Position numbers and translations under genes: made by a program
Notes under the pieces: model-generated
The model's input: the letters and a program-made list of their open reading frames with translations, nothing else
Database searches by the model: none
Told to the model about the DNA's origin: nothing
In this document: in pieces, positions 45,757 to 59,400 of the stretch
Layout of the letters: each line of letters opens with the position of its first letter
How positions within the stretch are numbered: the first letter of the stretch is position 1
Source: Caprella mutica
Lineage: Eukaryota > Arthropoda > Malacostraca > Amphipoda > Caprellidae
Direction: 5' to 3'
Assembly (NCBI GenBank): GCA_947561585.1
Contig: CANNZV010002356.1
Location: 1-64,000, forward strand
DNA: 64,000 nt

Positions 45757-48054
45757 AGGGTGTATGGCGATACTTTTTCTGTTTTAGGGGAAGTGAAGAT
45801 TTTAAATAGTTAGGAGAAATGTTAATTTAACTGTGTATTTTGTTGCTGGCTATAGGCCTATAGCTATATTAGATTTTTGGAATATTTAGGTTTAAATTTA
45901 TAGTAATTATCAGTTGCTTGTGTCCAGTGATTAGGCATTTAACCCTTCAAAGTCTAATAAGTATTTGGATGTGTATATGAAGAATTAGTTTGAGGGTTAA
46001 TTCTTCTTAAAAAAGTAAAGATATAAGTTTATTTTTCAAATTATATTGAATAGAACGGGTTGTATGTGTGTTTATTTAGGAAGTAGCTATAGGGGTATTT
46101 TACTTTGATTGAGATTTGTGTTAAACATTTGAAATGTTAAATTCCATATTCGAAACGAAAGATGCGAATGGTAAAAGTGGTAATAGGTAGTGTTGAAAAA
46201 TACAGTAATTCATGAAAGATATTTCATTATAATAGGACGTAATTTTTTGAGCATTCTTCAGCAATGAATTGAGTTCTGGGGGAATTTATTGAATGGTTAC
46301 TATTGTTCATTCCTATTATATCAATTAGGTTAATTTTCCTTCCCAATACTATTTCTTTAATAACATTCTTATTGGTTATAAATATTGCCGTAACTGGGAG
46401 TTTGGAAAAAGTTATTGGTTATACATATTTTTGTAACTTTGTGGGTCAAACCTGTACCTACGTGGGTGAATCCAGCAAAAGGATTGGCCTCAGCTAAGAG
46501 GTTTTGATGACCTATGGTCTTTAGTCCTAATTACCCCCCTCCCCCACCGTATATATCAGTTGGTCTGTTATGAACTACAATTTCAGAGAAGAAGAATTAT
46601 GTATATTTCAATAACTGTGAAATAACGTTATTTATTCCTCAGGAGTATAGAATGATTTTAATTACTTATTTCCCGTTTCATTCCCCGTAACCCTAACTCT
46701 CCAAAGAGTTAGGGTTAATATCTAACCAAAATGTATGTATAGATATCCATATACATTTATATTTGTATAAGACTAGCCATCTGTGGTGATGCTTATTCAT
46801 TGTCTCAGATAGTTCTTAATTTGTAGCGGCACTTATTTAAGAATTAGTGTCTCAGTTAGATCTGGCCTAGGTCTCACAGAACACACATTTTGCTCAGGAC
46901 GTTGTTGAGACATTCTTATTGCTCCTCCCAAAAACCTTATTTTGTAAACAGTGTATTTTTATAATTGTGCCAAACAAATGTGAACCGGTTATTACCCGTT
47001 TTCATTAGAATTAATTAGATCAGTTACTGAATTATAGAAATAAAGGATGAACAAAAAATTCTGAGTAGATCGATTTGCATATACATCATTAAAACTTTAA
47101 AGTCTATTGCCTGTTATTGAACCCACAGAGATGATAAATATAGCAGGTCTCTTTGGAAGGAATGATGCGATAATCATAATATATTTCCAAATTTGATTTC
47201 AAATGAAATTATAAAATTTGAAGAATAAAGATAAAAAATATAATTTTCCTATTCTACAATATTAAATAATAGTGGTTTATGATAGTCTATCTCTTGTTAT
47301 TAAGACATAATTGTATGATACCCCAACTCTCAGGCCTTACACACTTGGGCTGTGACCTGAACTGTTCCTCACTTTTCTCTCCCGTACTGAACCAATATCT
47401 GTGGACAAAAAAATGTCTGATGGAGGACCCTGACGGATCACATATACTCGTCTGATACCCTTCACCGCTCTTTCTGATTTTTTAGCTCCTCAAGTTCTAG
47501 ATCAACTGATACTTCTTTTGGATCGATATATGTGCCTCTCTGGTCATCGGTAAGATTCAAGAGTACATATAAGGATGACATATTTGTCCTCTATAAAAAT
47601 AAAGAACCCAAGGTCGATATGAATGAACCCCAAGTGGGTAGGAATGAAGGAGAGCAGAGAAGAGAGTCTGATCAGTGGAGAGATGGTGGACCTGGCGCTG
47701 AGAAGATGGAGGAGTTTTAGTGGAACTGGAAGTAACGATGACATTCAGACTGTTTGGTGAGTAGTAGCAGTGTGAGTAACTTTGGATTCGGTCCTTGGCG
47801 TACGAGGAGGTACCCCCTAATAGACAAGAGAAAGTGGTACTGGAACCGGAATACATATTCTTAGGACCAAGAAGAAATAGAAGGGTTATAATTATCTTAC
47901 ATCATTTTAAACTCATGAGAATGATAATTTCCATTAAATATCTGAACATCATGTATTTTCATTATTAAGGAAATAAATTTGCAAGCAGATGTTCAACTCT
48001 TTCACGCGCAAGAATCGCCCACCAAATTCGTTCTCACCTTCACTCTACATTCGT
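45757..48054. other. Non-coding stretch
   Basis: No gene recognised. 47330-47860 is less AT-rich and has a 62-codon frame (47532-47720) without known domains. Confidence 0.5.
46688..46717. repeat. Perfect 13-bp hairpin with TTAGGG/CCCTAA
   Basis: TAACCCTAACTCT, loop CCAA, then AGAGTTAGGGTTA. It is a compact perfect hairpin. The telomere-like hexamer occurs only once per arm. Confidence 0.8.
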
Positions 48055-49590
48055 CAATAACTAAGAGTATTATTCTTCAGAAGATTTGGATAACTAAGAG
48101 TATTATTCTTCAGAAGATTTAGATAACTAAGAGTATTATTCTTCTGAAGATTTGGATAAGTAAGAGTATTATTTTTCAGAAGATTTGGATAACTAAGAGT
48201 ATTATTCTTCAGAAGATTTGGATAACTAAGAGTATTATTTTTCAGAAGATTTGGATAACTAAGAGTATTATTCTTCAGAAGATTTGGATAACTAAGAGTA
48301 TTATTCTTCAGAAGATTTGGATAACTAAGAGTATTATTCTTCAGAAGATTTGGATAACTAAGAGTATTATTCTTCAGAAGATTTGGATAACTAAGAGTAT
48401 TATTCTTCAGAAGATTTGGATTACTAAGAGTATTATTCTTCAGAAGATTTGGATAACTAAGAGTATTATTCTTCAGAAGATTTGGATAACTAAGAGTATT
48501 ATTCTTCAGAAGATTTGGATAACTAAGAGTATTATTCTTCAGAAGATTTGGATAACTAAGAGTATTATTCTTCTGAAGATTTGGATAACTAAGAGTATTA
48601 TTCTTCTGAAGATTTGGATAACTAAGAGTATTATTCTTCTGAAGATTTGGATAACTAAGAGTATTATTCTTCAGAAGATTTGGATAACTAAGAGTATTAT
48701 TCTTCAGAAGATTTGGATAACTAAGAGTACTATTCTTCAGAAGATTTGGATAACTAAGAGTATTATTCTTCTGAAGATTTGGATAACTAAGAGTATTATT
48801 CTTCAGAAGATTTGGATAACTAAGAGTATTATTCTTCAGAAGATTTGGATAACTAAGAGTATTATTCTTCAGAAGATTTGGATAACTAAGAGTATTATTC
48901 TTCAGAAGATTTGGATAACTAAGAGTATTATTCTTCAGAAGATTTGGATAACTAAGAGTATTATTCTTCAGAAGATTTGGATAACTAAGAGTATTATTCT
49001 TCTGAAGATTTGGATAACTAAGAGTATTATTTTTCAGAAGATTTGGATAACTAAGAGTATTATTCTCCAGAAGATTTGGATAACTAAGAGTATTATTTTT
49101 CAGAAGATTTGGATAACTAAGAGTATTATTTTTCAGAAGATTTGGATAACTAAGAGTATTATTCTTCAGAAGATTTGGATAACTAAGAGTATTATTTTTC
49201 AGAAGATTTGGATAACTAAGAGTATTATTTTTCAGAAGATTTGGATAACTAAGAGTAAAATTCTTCAGAAGATTTGGATAACTAAGAGTATTATTTTTCA
49301 GAAGATTTGGATAACTAAGAGTATTATTTTTCAGAAGATTTGGATAACTAAGAGTATTATTCTTCTGAAGATTTGGATAACTAAGAGTATTATTCTTCAG
49401 AAGATTTGGATAACTAAGAGTATTATTTTTCAGAAGATTTGGATAACTAAGAGTATTATTTTTCAGAAGATTTGGATTACTAAGAGTATTATTCTTCTGA
49501 AGATTTGGATAACTAAGAGTATTATTCTTCAGAAGATTTGGATAACTAAGAGTATTATTCTTCAGAAGATTTGGATAACTAAGAGTATTT
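48055..49590. repeat. 33-bp minisatellite, about 46 units
   Basis: Each unit contains TTCTTCAGAAGATTTGGATA followed by ACTAAGAGTATTA. The centre toggles between TTCAGAA and TTCTGAA. One unit has AGTAAAATT. A minus-strand frame of 522 codons spans the whole array as an eleven-residue repeat (LSYPNLLKNNT). A plus frame is also open through the unit, so openness reflects the unit, not a proven protein. Confidence 0.95.
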
Positions 49591-52570
49591 GAGAGTTTTT
49601 TAGAGTGCAATATTTGCCCCACCCGAAATTACTTGCCTTTAATTACAATCGCAATCCCATTGCATTAATAGAATTAATATAACACATACAGGTACTGATA
49701 TAGTTAATTTAATAAGAGGGTTTAACATTGCATTCTAAACGAAAGGCAATAACGAATGAAATTGAAGTAAATCATCAAATGAATATTTTAAAGACAATAT
49801 AAATCAATCTCATTGCTCTAATTTATATTCTATAGCAACATCATTATTGCTATTTAATTATTTAAGTACTTATATTTATTACATTTTTTATATACTTGTA
49901 TACACATCAGATAAAATTAAGTTAGGTCCTCTACTAATATTTTTTTTAGTATTTTCTAGCCAATATCCCATTTAATTGTTTAATATTATAAATTAATAAA
50001 TATCATTGAAGAGTTACCAATCTGCATTTGAATGTTGTGATAAGTAACTTAATAATATTTTTAAAGTCCGTAGACTAAAGAAAGGAAAATGCATTATTAA
50101 CATATAACATTATTCTATTATTCTAATCTGATTGAGAATTAAAATTTTAATAATTTAGGTAGGAATATATATTGTTTATTATTTAATATTTTCTAGCGTG
50201 ATTTCTGCAAAAGAAAGGTGTTAATAAATTACCAAAAACAAATTATATCATATCCTAATCGTTTATTTTGTTGCTATTACTAATTGAATAACGGCATAAG
50301 CATTTAAATAAATAAAATAAAATTGCAATAGAAGTACACAAGGTAATTTAGTTTGAGAACTCAATTGTTACAATCTGAAGTTAGGAACGTTTCATCTTGG
50401 AAAAGAAGATAATTGTTACATTTCAAAGACGCAAATTCTGCGTTGTTGATGTACATTGAGTCACTGCAACACTACTTACATTCAAAAGTACAGGAAAATG
50501 AAGAGAAATAGACAGCAGCTTTAATATTATTCTTACCAAAAATATGAAGTCAGGTGAATTGAATTTATGTGGAATCTTCTCAATAGTTCAATTAATATTA
50601 GTTGTATTATTAGATATTAAAGTATTTGGATCTATCACTTGTTAAATACTATTAATTCATTAATTACGTACTTGTCTATTTACGCCTATCACTGTTAAGT
50701 ATCATCCTGTTCTTCAACATAAAGATACGATTTAAAATGAATTTTAAGAGATTATTTGGTAAAATCATTAAATTTTGTAGGTTTATTTAATATCAATTGT
50801 AGAACTTTGATATTCCCGAAACATTCTGAAAACATCCCAAAGGAATATCCTATGATGACCATACTCTGATATAGAGGAATTGTCATTTTCTGACACTTTT
50901 ATGGAACAATCCCATAAATCACAAGGGAACATCTAAGGAAACAAAGAGATGAAATTCAATAGAATAAAGAAGGAATACCAATGAATAAGACATCCAAAGC
51001 ATGGGAATGAAGGAGGAAACTAATGTATATCGTATAATTCATTATACTGCTTTGGGATTTCATACAAACAAAGTTAGTAATTCCTATTGACACCAATAAT
51101 TACTAATAGGGAGCCTGAATTTATTGTGCCCATTCGTAAATATATTCCTAAATGGATAGAAACTATGAAATGAAGGAATCCATAAATACAACACCACCAC
51201 TAAATATAATTTTACACTCACACTTAGAGATGGAATAAAACATCCAAAGGAATAGGGAATAATTATGGAATATCAATGGAATAAAACATCCAAAGGAATA
51301 GGGAATAATTGTGGAATATCAATGGAATAACACATTTAAATGGAATTCAAAATGCAAAAACTACTTGCTGATGGGACAAATCAAGAAATACCAATTTGGA
51401 ATTATAATGATGAAATGAAGAATTAAGGAAAATTAATGTAAAGAAAATATTTACAAAAAATTCCTCAAAATATTTTAAAGTTACGTGATAGTGAAAATAT
51501 TGTTAGCAAATATCTAATATGAGTATTTAAATATTGATTTTGAGGTAACGTTATGTGATAATTAATAAGTTATACTCCTTATAATCTATTGAAGCATTAA
51601 AAGTATAGCAACATACAGTAAGCTCTAATGCAATACCACAACAGTTATATTCAATGAAATAATGTAACAAACTAATATTGTAAGACTCTAAAATCTGCAT
51701 AAGGCAAATGACGCTACAAGTGATTCACTTGCCATACATACCAGAGGATCAAAGAACATTCTTCATTATTCAAAAGGAATATCAGTATGAAATATATCAG
51801 CACCATTCGATAGATATAATATATTTATGAAACATTTTCAAAGGAAATTGAAATCGTTTTCACATTTAATAAACAATTTCTTATTCTATTATCCAAAATT
51901 CTTTTTGCTCATTCTTTTTCTTTTTTAAAGTAAATCTATTCAAACATATTAATCCCTAATTAAATCAATTAAATCATGTACCCCGTATAGCTAACAGGCT
52001 TTAAAAACATTGTAAGTATGTGCTTCGGCTACTAATTATTAATTTAGTGTACGTGTACAATAAATTGATAAAATTTGTTATGTAGTAGTTTAGGGAATAC
52101 TTAGTGGTTATGAATGTTGTTACTTCGCACTAATAGTCTATGTTATGTTGAACTTAGTAACATCATTTTTAACTTTAGAACTCTATTAAATTCTTTTACT
52201 TAAAGTTCCATCTACTTATTAAATTTGTAAATTTCTAAACTAGTAATGGTTGTTTACTAGCGTGAAGTTATAGCTATTATTTTTCTTCAATAAAAGTAGG
52301 CTAACTATTTTTATATTATAAATTATTGTTATAAATCTGTTATATGGAATCTCTTCAGGTACCGTCATTTTTGAGAAAATAACTGATCTTTCACTTATAT
52401 TCACACTGGCCACGCTTTTATAGAAGCTGACATAATTGCGAGGCAGATCTCTTAGTTATTACAGTACGTATAGCCAAAGATATCCGTGTCTTCTTTTTGT
52501 GATGTTTATTTCACGGTAACTACAACAAACAACAATATTCAACAGTTCCCAATTTAGGGCAGTTTCTGAG
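49591..52570. other. AT-rich stretch without recognised gene
   Basis: 50860-51450 is rich in GGAAT-like motifs and may be an old, decayed simple repeat. Otherwise nothing was seen. Confidence 0.5.
51231..51335. repeat. 46-bp tandem duplication
   Basis: A unit starting TGGAATAAAACATCCAAAGG is present twice (51231, 51277), with a partial third copy at 51323. The first two differ at about one base. Confidence 0.9.
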
Positions 52571-53533
52571 TCATTTGCTAACTGATGTGTTCATTTGCTA
52601 ACTGATGTGTTCATTTGCTAACTGATGTGTTCGTTTACTAACTGATGTGTTCATTTGCTAACTGATGTGTTCATTTGCTAACTGATGTGTTCATTTTCTA
52701 ACTGATGTGTTCATTTGCTAACTGATGTGTTCATTTGCTAACTGATGTGTTCATTTTCTAACTGATGTGTTCATTTGCTAACTGATGTGTTCATTTGCTA
52801 ACTGATGTGTTCATTTGCTAACTGATGTGTTCATTTTCTAACTGATGTGTTCATTTGCTAACTGATGTGTTCATTTGCTAACTGATGTGTTCATTTTCTA
52901 ACTGATGTGTTCATTTGCTAACTGATGTGTTCATTTGCTAACTGATGTGTTCATTTGCTAACTGATGTGTTCATTTGCTAACTGATGTGTTCATTTTCTA
53001 ACTGATGTGTTCATTTTCTAACTGATGTGTTCATTTGCTAACTGATGTGTTCATTTGCTAACTGATGTGTTCGTTTGCTAACTGATGTGTTCGTTTGCTA
53101 ACTGATGTGTTCATTTTCTAACTGATGTGTTCATTAGCTAACTGATGTGTTCATTTGCTAACTGATGTGTTCATTTGCTAACTGATGTGTTCATTTTCTA
53201 ACTGATGTGTTCATTTTCTAACTGATGTGTTCATTTGCTAACTGATGTGTTCGTTTGCTAACTGATGTGTTCATTTGCTAACTGATGTTTTCATTTGCTA
53301 ACTGATGTGTTCATTTGCTAACTGATGTGTTCGTTTGCTAACTGATGTGTTCATTTGCTAACTGATGTGTTCATTTTCTAACTGATGTGTTCATTTGCTA
53401 ACTGATGTGTTCATTTGCTAACTGATGTGTTCATTTGCTAACTGATGTGTTCGTTTGCTAACTGATGTGTTCATTTGCTAACTGATGTGTTCGTTTGCTA
53501 ACTGATGTATTCATTTGCTAACTGATGTGTTCA
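52571..53533. repeat. 20-bp minisatellite, about 48 units
   Basis: Unit TTCATTTGCTAACTGATGTG. Variation is almost confined to two positions (TTCATTTTCT and TTCGTTTGCT forms). The array is very homogeneous, implying recent expansion or ongoing homogenisation. Confidence 0.97.
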
Positions 53534-55495
53534 ACAATCGCGTTATTGCACCGAACCATTCAATTGAGTGGTCACAAAGATCATTGGAGTTGACACCGTG
53601 TGCTTTTTTATCTTACGGGAACATTTAAAGTATAAACTGTACTCTTTTTCGCCTGCAAACTCAGACAACTTGAAGGAGAGAATCACGAGAGAAGTGAATT
53701 AACTTACTAAAAACCCGCATTAGTAAAAAGATTTATGAAAACAATGAGAACAAGGATTAAATTATGTTCGGTAAGAAGAATACATGTGAAGATAGTCGGT
53801 GGATAGTAAGCAAGGAATTAAGATTAAATAGTTATTTTATAATGGATTGTTAATAATAAAAAAAATTCTTTGTAACTTTTTTTTTTGTTTGCAAGCATAC
53901 TTTTTGACACCTTCACTTTAATCACTCTTGCATCAATATTGATGTAGAAGCAGAGAAACCCAATGGTATTTAATAAAAAATAGTGTTTTTTAGAGATATA
54001 TCTATTCAAAGTTGGGTTTTGTATTTTACGACGCACCCTGTATATTCTTTTCTCATGCGATATCTCTGAACTTCTCTTTTTCCTTATCCCCGTAAAATGG
54101 TACACTTCCATTAATAATTTTGCGAAAATTACAGGAATACTGTTTTTACATCCGATTCCATTAACATTGTTACGAAATATATATAGTTTTTTTTAGTTGT
54201 TCCAGAATCACTCTTCATATTACGCAAGGAGTTGTTCCTATTAAAATATTGAAGTGGAAACTCCAAGAATATCATAAAGTACTTCTGAAGAGAATACTAC
54301 ATTTAAAATTCAATTCCATTGCTATTTATTAGATATTTTAAAACAAATACTTCATATTTTGTACGTTCCAAAAACATATCTTTATATTTCTTAAAGGATA
54401 TTCATTATTAGAAATTTTGAATGAGTTGAAGGGATATTCAAAAGTATTTCATAGGGAATTTTTTCTTTCTATTCCAGTGATATTCTTCTGGCGTTTCAAA
54501 ACGATTACCGTAGATTCCAATTGTTCCAAGGATATTCTTTGGTTTTCTTTTGGGAGTACTATTCTACATAACTATATTTTTCATTCTGGATTTTCTCAAC
54601 GGAAATTCAGATTTGAATACTATTAAAAATGTTAATTACAAGAATATTCCATATTGTTTACTATGGAATACAATCAAAATACAATATTCTCTGAATATTC
54701 TTGGATAGTATCTTAATCAATACTATAACTCTTCAATATTCCAGGAAGATTCCCTCGTGTAAGAATTTGTATAACACCCAATAGGTTCTAGGTCAGGGGT
54801 GGGCAAATGCAGCACTCAGTCCTATTTTGGCCCTCAGCGCGGCCCCTTTGCCCACCAAGGAAAAAGTGCTTTGTTTTCTTCCAAAGAAAATTTAGAATTT
54901 TTAGCCCTGAATAAAATATAAAAGAGGATGGTTAACTAATTGAAGAACAATATATTTGTAATGACCTTGATACTTTGATATTAAATTTTATCCGGTAATA
55001 AGGTATTTTTTGTTCATTGTTACAATAGTGCCGGTGTTTAATTTATTTACCTCTGTCTCTTTTTATCTAGAACAGTTAATTTTATATCTTTCATACGCTT
55101 GTCTTGGGATATTCAAACACTGTGGTAAAATTTATGCGATCATTTTTAATTCCCTTTTTTATTAAGTTAGGCAGCCATAGTAATTTATCCTGTGAATTTA
55201 TGAGTTACTTATTATTACTTATGCAAGATAGCTTATTTTTGTTTTTATTGTGAATAATTTTCACATGAAGAAAAAATTTATTATCTATTATTTATTAATA
55301 CTTTTTAATGCGAATGATAAATCTACTACCAACATTCATGTGCAAAATATGTATTGTTGTACATGTACGTACTTCAATTAAATCTACCACCTCAATCTAT
55401 AATTATTCAGTGTCCCCAGCAATTTAGAAAACGAAAAGAAAATTGGCACAGAGATTCCATCTTTCGGCACTGAAAAACACAAAATGTGCTCAACC
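53534..55495. other. AT-rich stretch; one hAT-like terminus
   Basis: No gene recognised. 54120-54780 is rich in ATTCC-like motifs, roughly mirroring the GGAAT-rich stretch near 51 kb. Confidence 0.5.
54794..54856. mobile_element. hAT-like terminal hairpin (solo fragment)
   Basis: CAGGGGTGGGCAAA (54794-54807) resembles hAT inverted termini. GGTGGGCAAA recurs inverted as TTTGCCCACC at 54847-54856. No body or transposase follows. Confidence 0.35.
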
Positions 55496-56413
55496 TGCTC
55501 TAGGTAAATTGCTTCGCAGAAAATTTCACCACGGAAAGTTCCACGATGTAGTTATTCACCGCTGAAAAAATTCCACCGCGCGATACTAAGTAACTTTAAA
55601 TATAACTGATTTCATAAAAAAATGTTTTTTTTTTGCATATTAGATGATATTTTATTAATTATTAAAGAGCTCAGAAATAATGAGAATAGGATATGTTAAA
55701 ATAAATTCAATTAATAATGAAGCTTAAAAAGTGCAAAACCAATAATAAAGTTTGTTAACGTGGTCCACAATTTAGGTCCCACTTGATTTTCCTTTCAAGT
55801 AACGACACGAATATGTTGAAACTGAAATTAAGTATGTATATTATTTTGTTGCATAAATTCTATCTATCACCCAAGTTTCTAAATGTAATCGTATTATTTT
55901 AAATTAAAAACTACCATGGTAGAAGCTGGAACGAAACAAATATAATTTAGCACGTACTGAAATGAAATGTTCAGTTATCACCTATATTTTTAATTCACAA
56001 TAAATAAATTACTGGGATGAAACTTCCAGAAACTGTTTATTAATATATATTGAAGCAAATGCACTTTTTATTATAAAGCTTAAATATAATGCGTTTCAAC
56101 TAAACTTTAAACACAGGGTAAAGCAGGTAAATTGCGGTACAAATAATTTCTAACTACGGCCTCCCATCTCAAAACACTAATAGAATATAGAAAGGATTAA
56201 TTGATTAATAAATTTTAATCTCAAAGAAAGATTTTCTCATCACTTAGACTTAGAGTTTACATTTTATGACATCATTCAACTGAATCTCAGATTAAAATAA
56301 GTGAGTATAAATAAGTGAGAATAAGTCTTCCATGGTGCAATTTAGATTTTGTTGAGGTTAACGCTGGTGGAACTTCTCGCGGAGGAACTTTCCACGAGAA
56401 ATTTACCGGCCAC
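55496..56413. mobile_element. Probable foldback element 3
   Basis: Left end TGCTCTAGGTAAATTGC, then degenerate units such as GGAAAGTTCCACGAT. The right end, read inward, is GTGGCCGGTAAATTTC, then units such as GTGGAAAGTTCC. Both agree with the left and right terminal types of elements 1 and 2. Flanking 9-mers (55487-55495 and 56414-56422) do not match, so it is old, rearranged, or two unrelated arms. The interior has no coding capacity. Confidence 0.5.
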
Positions 56414-59400
56414 ACATTCAGTAACATTGTTTCAGAAATATCCTCTAGTAGTCGAATTGTGGTATGGCAATATGGAGGGATTGTTAAAATATCCAGGGAA
56501 TAACCTTTTTTCTTGGGATTACCCTCGTTAATTTTCTATATAGTAGCGTTTATGGAAGTAATATTTTTATATATTACTATATTTTTACTTATTTAGAATA
56601 GAGTATAGAATAAATAACTAGAGTAGAAATAAATATATTAGGTATTCCTTTTTTCCTATATTCTGTTACATTCTATCTCATCCTTTTAATAAAATGTTCC
56701 AATGATCTTCACTGTCTTACATCTGCTCGTTTGTATCTCATTATCTCTATTTCCAGAACCCGTGTAATATTATTTTTTCTCCTTTCCTGTTGCCAGCATT
56801 CAATGTACTGGTCCAGACGTCTTCTCAAGTCCACAACTTTTGAACAATCTGTCCCGTCGGCTATCAAGAATTGAGCAAAAAGAACAAAACTCGATGAATA
56901 AGAAGAAGTTAGAGTCCCTTGCCACAAAATGTCTGGAGGGGAAAAGGAAAAACTATTTTTGTCTCCATTCTTTGGTAAATATAATGCAGTCACACCGAGA
57001 TTTTTCATCTCGCTCAAACTGCTTGTGTATGAAAAAAGTTACATATTCTCATTTCTTGGATGCAACAAATGGAAACTCTTATTAGCTATGTAGGGGAAAT
57101 TGGTGAGAATTAACATAGAAACACGTGTAAGCATCGCTGATAAACCCTGTCACTTGATGAAATATTTAGTATGTGATTTCAGGTTGAATGTAACATTTCA
57201 TATCTACAATTACATAAGAATAAAAGGGATTACATATAGTTGAAACATTTAAAAAAATCATAGACCTGTCAACTGTTTTGTAATTTCAGTTTAATGTTTC
57301 AAGTATATTCTAAATAATTTATTAAAACAAGTAAAGAATTTTCATTTCCATGCAAATATTGCCGAGCTGCTGCACAGTATTTCATTTTGCAATTTAAAAA
57401 CAAGGATTAAAAATGGATGCCGTAAAGTTAATTCCTGTAAATAAGAAACCAAAACTAATTTGGAATTCTGAGCGTGAAAATACATATTTACATTAACAAT
57501 GTTTCGGCAACATTTCTGAGGTATTAAGTTTCTTTATACTTTATTAGAATGCAAATTGAAAATCTAATAACTTGAAGCTCTACAACATTAATTTATTCCG
57601 TTAAAGAAACCGACCTAAGTGAATATTGAATTTCATAAACCACGGACAAGCGTAATAATAATATTTAAGTTATAGAGGTATTAGCGTGCAAGTTACATTA
57701 TACATAATAGTTTTAATATGTTTGGTTATGATATTAAAGGGAATTATACTCAAATTTATTAAGGTTTCCTGTTATATTAACTTGATAAATAATACAATTA
57801 ATGAGTTCTTTATGCAATAAGAAAATCGTGTTTTTATATCATAAACTCGATGTCATGTTACCCTGATATATTCGACAATATTTAACTGAGAATTCAAATA
57901 ATTTTTATTACATTGAGCTATTTAATTCAAACATTTCACTCACTTCACAATAAAACCAAAAAGGTATAAGTTACACCTTTCTTATCCAGGCAAAGAAAGT
58001 GTAAGTTGAAATCGCAAGCATGAAATGTGCTTGCCAGAGTTTCATCGGTGTTGCATCATGACAGGAAATGGGCTCGCAAATGACGGCCGTAGAAGCTAAA
58101 GTGACAGAGAATAGTTTCCAATAAAGAACACCGAGGGTTCATCAATCACCTGCCTGGCCACGCACTCAATGCATCCGCTCAGCGGAAAAATAGGCACACT
58201 AAAATAGAATATGATGGGGAGAGGGATTCCAATTCTGAGGGGATCAATGGATGTCAGACATAAAGCTTGTGGTATATTATTGCACTCTTGGGGAGGAGGG
58301 GAGGCATTTTATAATGAATTTGGTGAATAATCAAAATATATTTATTTCAGATATACGTTTATAAAATAATTAATATTTAATAAAATTAGCAAATGAATCT
58401 AACATTATATCCACCTCAGTCGACTATTGATCTATTGTTTGGCACCTTTCTAATACTGATTTTTACCATCAAATATAACAAGATTTAACTTAAACAGATA
58501 CATAGAAAAATTTTAATATGGCAAAATAATATCTAATCAATTTCCATTTGCACATAAGTGAACAAGATTATTGGGAATATATTAAAATAATAAGATTTAC
58601 GGTAGGTGCAGATCGGTCCCTAGGGTTGAAAATACCTTTTTGCGATAGTGTAAAACTGCGAAATATAATCAGAATATGAAAGAATTAGTAAGATGTTGTG
58701 AAGATATTTATTGAATTGTATATGTATTTATATAAATAAATATGAAACAATTCCTAAAAATTGGTATTATATATTGTCTAGAATGCGGATGCATGACAAC
58801 TTGATTAAGTTACATACAGTTCTTTCAGTTACATAAGTTACGCTAGAGGTTTATTAAGCACAGTTTGGTGAGGGGGCTAACCCTTCAATGGGCAAGATGG
58901 GACAGAAGACATGAGAACTAGAATCTGTTAATTTTCAAAACCATCAAATAATTAGTTTTAATTAATGTTTCACCATGCAATCTCTGTAATACACACATAT
59001 GGTTACAGGGCTGAGAGTCTCGAGATGGAGGTGTTGAATAAATTCAAAAATTTGGGTGCATGTAATCCCCTTATCACACTGACTCTTTGGGGCCAAATAG
59101 TGCGTTGTTCCAGTGCTGGTCTGGCAGCAAAGAGTTCTTAAGTCTTAGAACCGCGTGTTTTCTTTTAACCATTTCGCTGCGCTCGTTGCTCCACAAAGCT
59201 GCTTTCAAGCTGACGTTCAGGTGGCTAATAGCAGCTCATCAGCAACTAACGGCTCTAAGAATCTCCCCTCGTTAGGAAAATGAGCAAACGAGATCATAGT
59301 GGCTAAGTGATCTCCAAATCAGCAGAAATTGGAAGCACAAATTGCAGTATTTGTCATAGAGATTAATTGAAGATACAATTACAGCTCGTAACCTCATTTT

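Noticed and set aside
43444..45813. ORFs of up to 240 codons in foldback element 2
   Set aside because: They are the 15-bp TIR arrays read as protein and are open on both strands.
46688..46717. Interstitial telomere sequence
   Set aside because: Only one hexamer per arm of a hairpin; not a tandem telomeric tract.
48054..49622. 522-codon minus-strand ORF
   Set aside because: Entirely array-derived; an opposite-strand frame is open as well. Kept only as part of the repeat entry.
56709..57017. 102-codon minus-strand ORF as a gene
   Set aside because: Charged but featureless, with no recognisable family and no neighbouring exon.
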